Positions 61,601 to 64,000 of a stretch of DNA of 64,000 nucleotides are shown in pieces. The stretch is from Monomorium pharaonis (taxonomy: Eukaryota > Arthropoda > Insecta > Hymenoptera > Formicidae). The translations under genes and the position numbers were made by a program. The notes beneath the pieces are model-generated. The model did not search any database and had not been told where the DNA came from. It saw nothing but the letters and a program-made list of their open reading frames with translations. Location of the stretch: the NCBI RefSeq assembly GCF_013373865.1, contig NC_050469.1, forward strand, positions 12,558,740 to 12,622,739. The letters are read 5' to 3'. Every line of letters begins with the position of its first letter. Positions within the stretch are counted from its first letter, which is position 1.

Positions 61601-64000
61601 GTACTACGTACGCCCCGACGAAACTACCACGTTCTTGCTTCTCTCGAATATCCCTTTTTTCGTCAATTTCACCTGAATTACCGCGAGGCATTCTCCCCTC
61701 CCCCCTTCATCTCCCTCCCTCTTGAGCCTCGTTCAAAGATACGTTTCGAAATTGTCGTTGAAAAACTGCAAGAGAAAAACATTATTCGAATACGTAATTT
61801 ATACATCGTACATGCAGAAAGAAGATGTAATATATATATATATTATTATATACTATACATATATAAATTTACATGTAATCTCTTTTAGAATCGTATTTCA
61901 TATTTTAATTGTTTAGTGAAAAATAAATAAAGCACATCTTGTTTCGCGATAAGAATAAATAAAATTTTGTTGTCACAATCAATAATAGAGAGAGTAAGTT
62001 CGATGCGAGAAGAATAATAAACTTCGCGATTACTTCGGTCTTACTTCTTGTTTGGTTCCCGGTAAAATGTGGGATTCTTATTCAAATTTACGAGGTGTTA
62101 ACGTGCCGCTAACAATATGTCATTATGGTGACTTATACAATAGCCGAGTGTACATTGGTTTCATAGTTTTTTATTTGTGCGTGTTGACTTGAGAAGTGCG
62201 TGCGCGTATCGAAAGCCGCAAACGATGGCGCTTATGGCTTGAAGGAATGAAAATTTGCTGAGAGAGGACACTAGCGGGATATAAAGGAAAGCGAAAGAGC
62301 ATTCTTGAAAACATTTTGCGGGCAACGATTGGATTTTATTGACTAACAGAATTTGTTTATCTGTTCAAACAGATTGTATGGATTTTAATTTGGCTTGGTT
62401 GGTCTTAAATGTATCACTCTTAACAGTGTGCGTCGTCGAGAAGACCAATTTGAATTGTTAATCGAAATAAGATATCCATTCTTATTTAAAAAAATGTTCG
62501 CTATAAATATTTACAGTGTTAAGAATGCTGATGTATAAATTGATTACGCGGACAGACGGTAACATTGACTGCGAGACGGCGGGATTAATCTCCCGGCGTA
62601 ATACAAAATCTGCAGGATCGGAATTTACAAGCTGATAGGTTTTTACCTTCGTTACATCCTTATCCGCATGAAGATCGACTTATAATGAGCTTTAACGATC
62701 GCTTCGGGATCATGTTGACGCGCGCCCGAGCTCCTCACCGGCCGAGCGAAAAATGAATACATGATTCACGAGCTGCATGCACGCTATCTTCACCAGGAGG
62801 ATAAAATGCATCGTGGAGAATCGATAGTCGAGTAATTCCATCGCTACCGATGATTCCGCGGCCTTTATCTGCTTTGCATTTCCATGTCACGCGAGAGTTG
62901 CTCTCTTAACTCTTCCCTTATTCTTCGGTTCCTCTTCTCCGTAATTATGAGAGGATCTCATTATAGACACATCTAGATCCAAGTCTATGATCTTGCCTGA
63001 TTTATAGCTACGATGCTATCCTCCGTAAAAATTTATTTCTGGGCGAGTTTATTTTTATCGCGCATTGAGGAACACGGCAAAAAGAGGTAACGAGCGAAAG
63101 ATAATGGAGGAGCATAAATGTAAAGAAGGCAGAAACTAATAAAGTCGGAGCAGGTTCAACAGACCTGAAAATGTGTAGAAACGTTCGTATAACTAAACAA
63201 GATAAATGCAACGATATCATCTTGTTTTAAGCGTGGTATGTAGAGGCTAAGTGTTAAATCATATATGAGCAGCTAGAAGCTAGAGGAATCAAAAAGAGCA
63301 CGCGTAAAACGTGCGGGGCGAAACAGACGGAACGAGGAGAATAACGAGAGAAGCAACTGGCGAGGAGCGAGGGCAGAACGGTGGGGATGAAAGCGAGAGG
63401 GACAACAGACGCCGGGCAACAAACGAGCCGACGAGGATAGAATAGCACGGCGAGGCTGTATCGCCTATACGGGGCAGATACAGGACTCGGAAGAAACGCG
63501 GGGTGTACGACTATACACGAGTATACACACACCGCGTGAGCCGCGACGGAATAAAGTCCGCGCGAAAGAGAGGGAGGGAGGGAGGGAGGGACGGGCTGCA
63601 GTCGCCCCAATAGACCTCCACCACCCAACGCCGACCGGCCGCGTGGGGATCGGCCGAGTGGTGAGAGGCGACGGACGGAAGAAGGATAGCCTGTGTAGAC
63701 GCGGCGCGAGGTAGGGCGACGCCACCGCTCGCGGCGCGGAGTGGGATGTGGTGACCACCTATGAGGCGATTCCGCGAGATGTCGGGTCGCTCGAGTGGGG
63801 GAGAGCCGGGGGCGTTACGGTGCGGCGTGTTCGCGTGTCAGCCACCAGATGTCGAGCGATCCGTATCCCTCACATCCCGCCGTCCTCGTCCCTTCGGGAT
63901 CACCTTGGGACTCTCGGGAGGCGTGCACGCGGTTCCACGTCTACACCCAGGAACGCCCATCGCGAGCCCTCCCGCCGCTTCCTCGCCGCAGACGTTCCGC
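58646..64000. other. no secure gene; CpG-rich right edge
   Basis: AT-rich to about 59.0 kb, mixed to 63.2 kb, then strongly CpG- and purine-rich from 63.25 kb to the end. Two candidates are noted in the findings: an 80-codon frame at 61,170-61,412 and an ATG frame open to the window edge from 63,849. Confidence 0.55.

Noticed and set aside
1..64000. CRISPR arrays, bacterial operons, phage or viral genes
   Set aside because: There are no regularly spaced repeats with unique spacers, no clustered intronless genes, and no recognisable viral or transposase protein. The repeated sequences are microsatellites and palindromic eukaryotic elements.

Overview
The window looks like a nuclear contig from an insect, most likely a hymenopteran and possibly an ant. 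The basis is one spliced gene for a type I membrane zona pellucida (ZP) domain protein of the insect cuticle/apical-matrix kind, small GT-AG introns next to multi-kilobase ones, very high CpG density (many runs of cg) in GC-rich stretches broken by AT-rich islands, abundant (GA/TC)n microsatellites, and many short palindromic transposon remnants. There is no operon structure, no bacterial or viral gene, no CRISPR array and no tRNA or rRNA gene that I could recognise. The species call is inference; the gene structure is read directly.

Layout. From 1 to about 38.0 kb I see no gene I can support. This part is CpG-rich DNA with microsatellites and AT-rich islands, several of which carry repeats: a diverged inverted repeat at 21.4-21.7 kb, one arm of a long inverted repeat pair at 24.9-25.4 kb, a nested pair of palindromic elements at 30.5-30.9 kb, a palindromic element inside a CA microsatellite at 33.67-33.83 kb, and another palindromic element at 37.2-37.4 kb. 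From 38,040 to 53,531 (+ strand) runs the ZP gene, with ten coding exons that join in frame without a break into 524 residues plus a stop. The first recovered exon already lies inside the signal peptide, so the start codon sits in an upstream exon I could not identify. Introns 2 and 3 are about 4.9 and 5.3 kb; the second holds a near-perfect 215-bp palindromic element. After the stop there is a plausible poly(A) signal at 53,727. From 53.75 to 64 kb there is again no secure gene: an AT-rich tract with a palindromic element (54.06-54.19 kb), the opposite-orientation partner of the 24.9-kb repeat (58.08-58.65 kb), and a CpG-rich right edge that may approach another gene.

How it fits together. 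The protein would be secreted into the ER, cross the membrane once near its C terminus, and present an N-terminal acidic region, a Leu/Gln/Gly-rich linker and an 11-cysteine ZP module to the outside. A dibasic site between ZP module and membrane anchor is positioned where ZP proteins are normally cut before they polymerise. I found no second gene that acts with it. The most unusual material beyond the gene is the set of non-autonomous inverted-repeat elements, including one inserted in another and one forming a potential 100-bp-stem hairpin inside a ZP-gene intron. I found no evidence for a new biological system.
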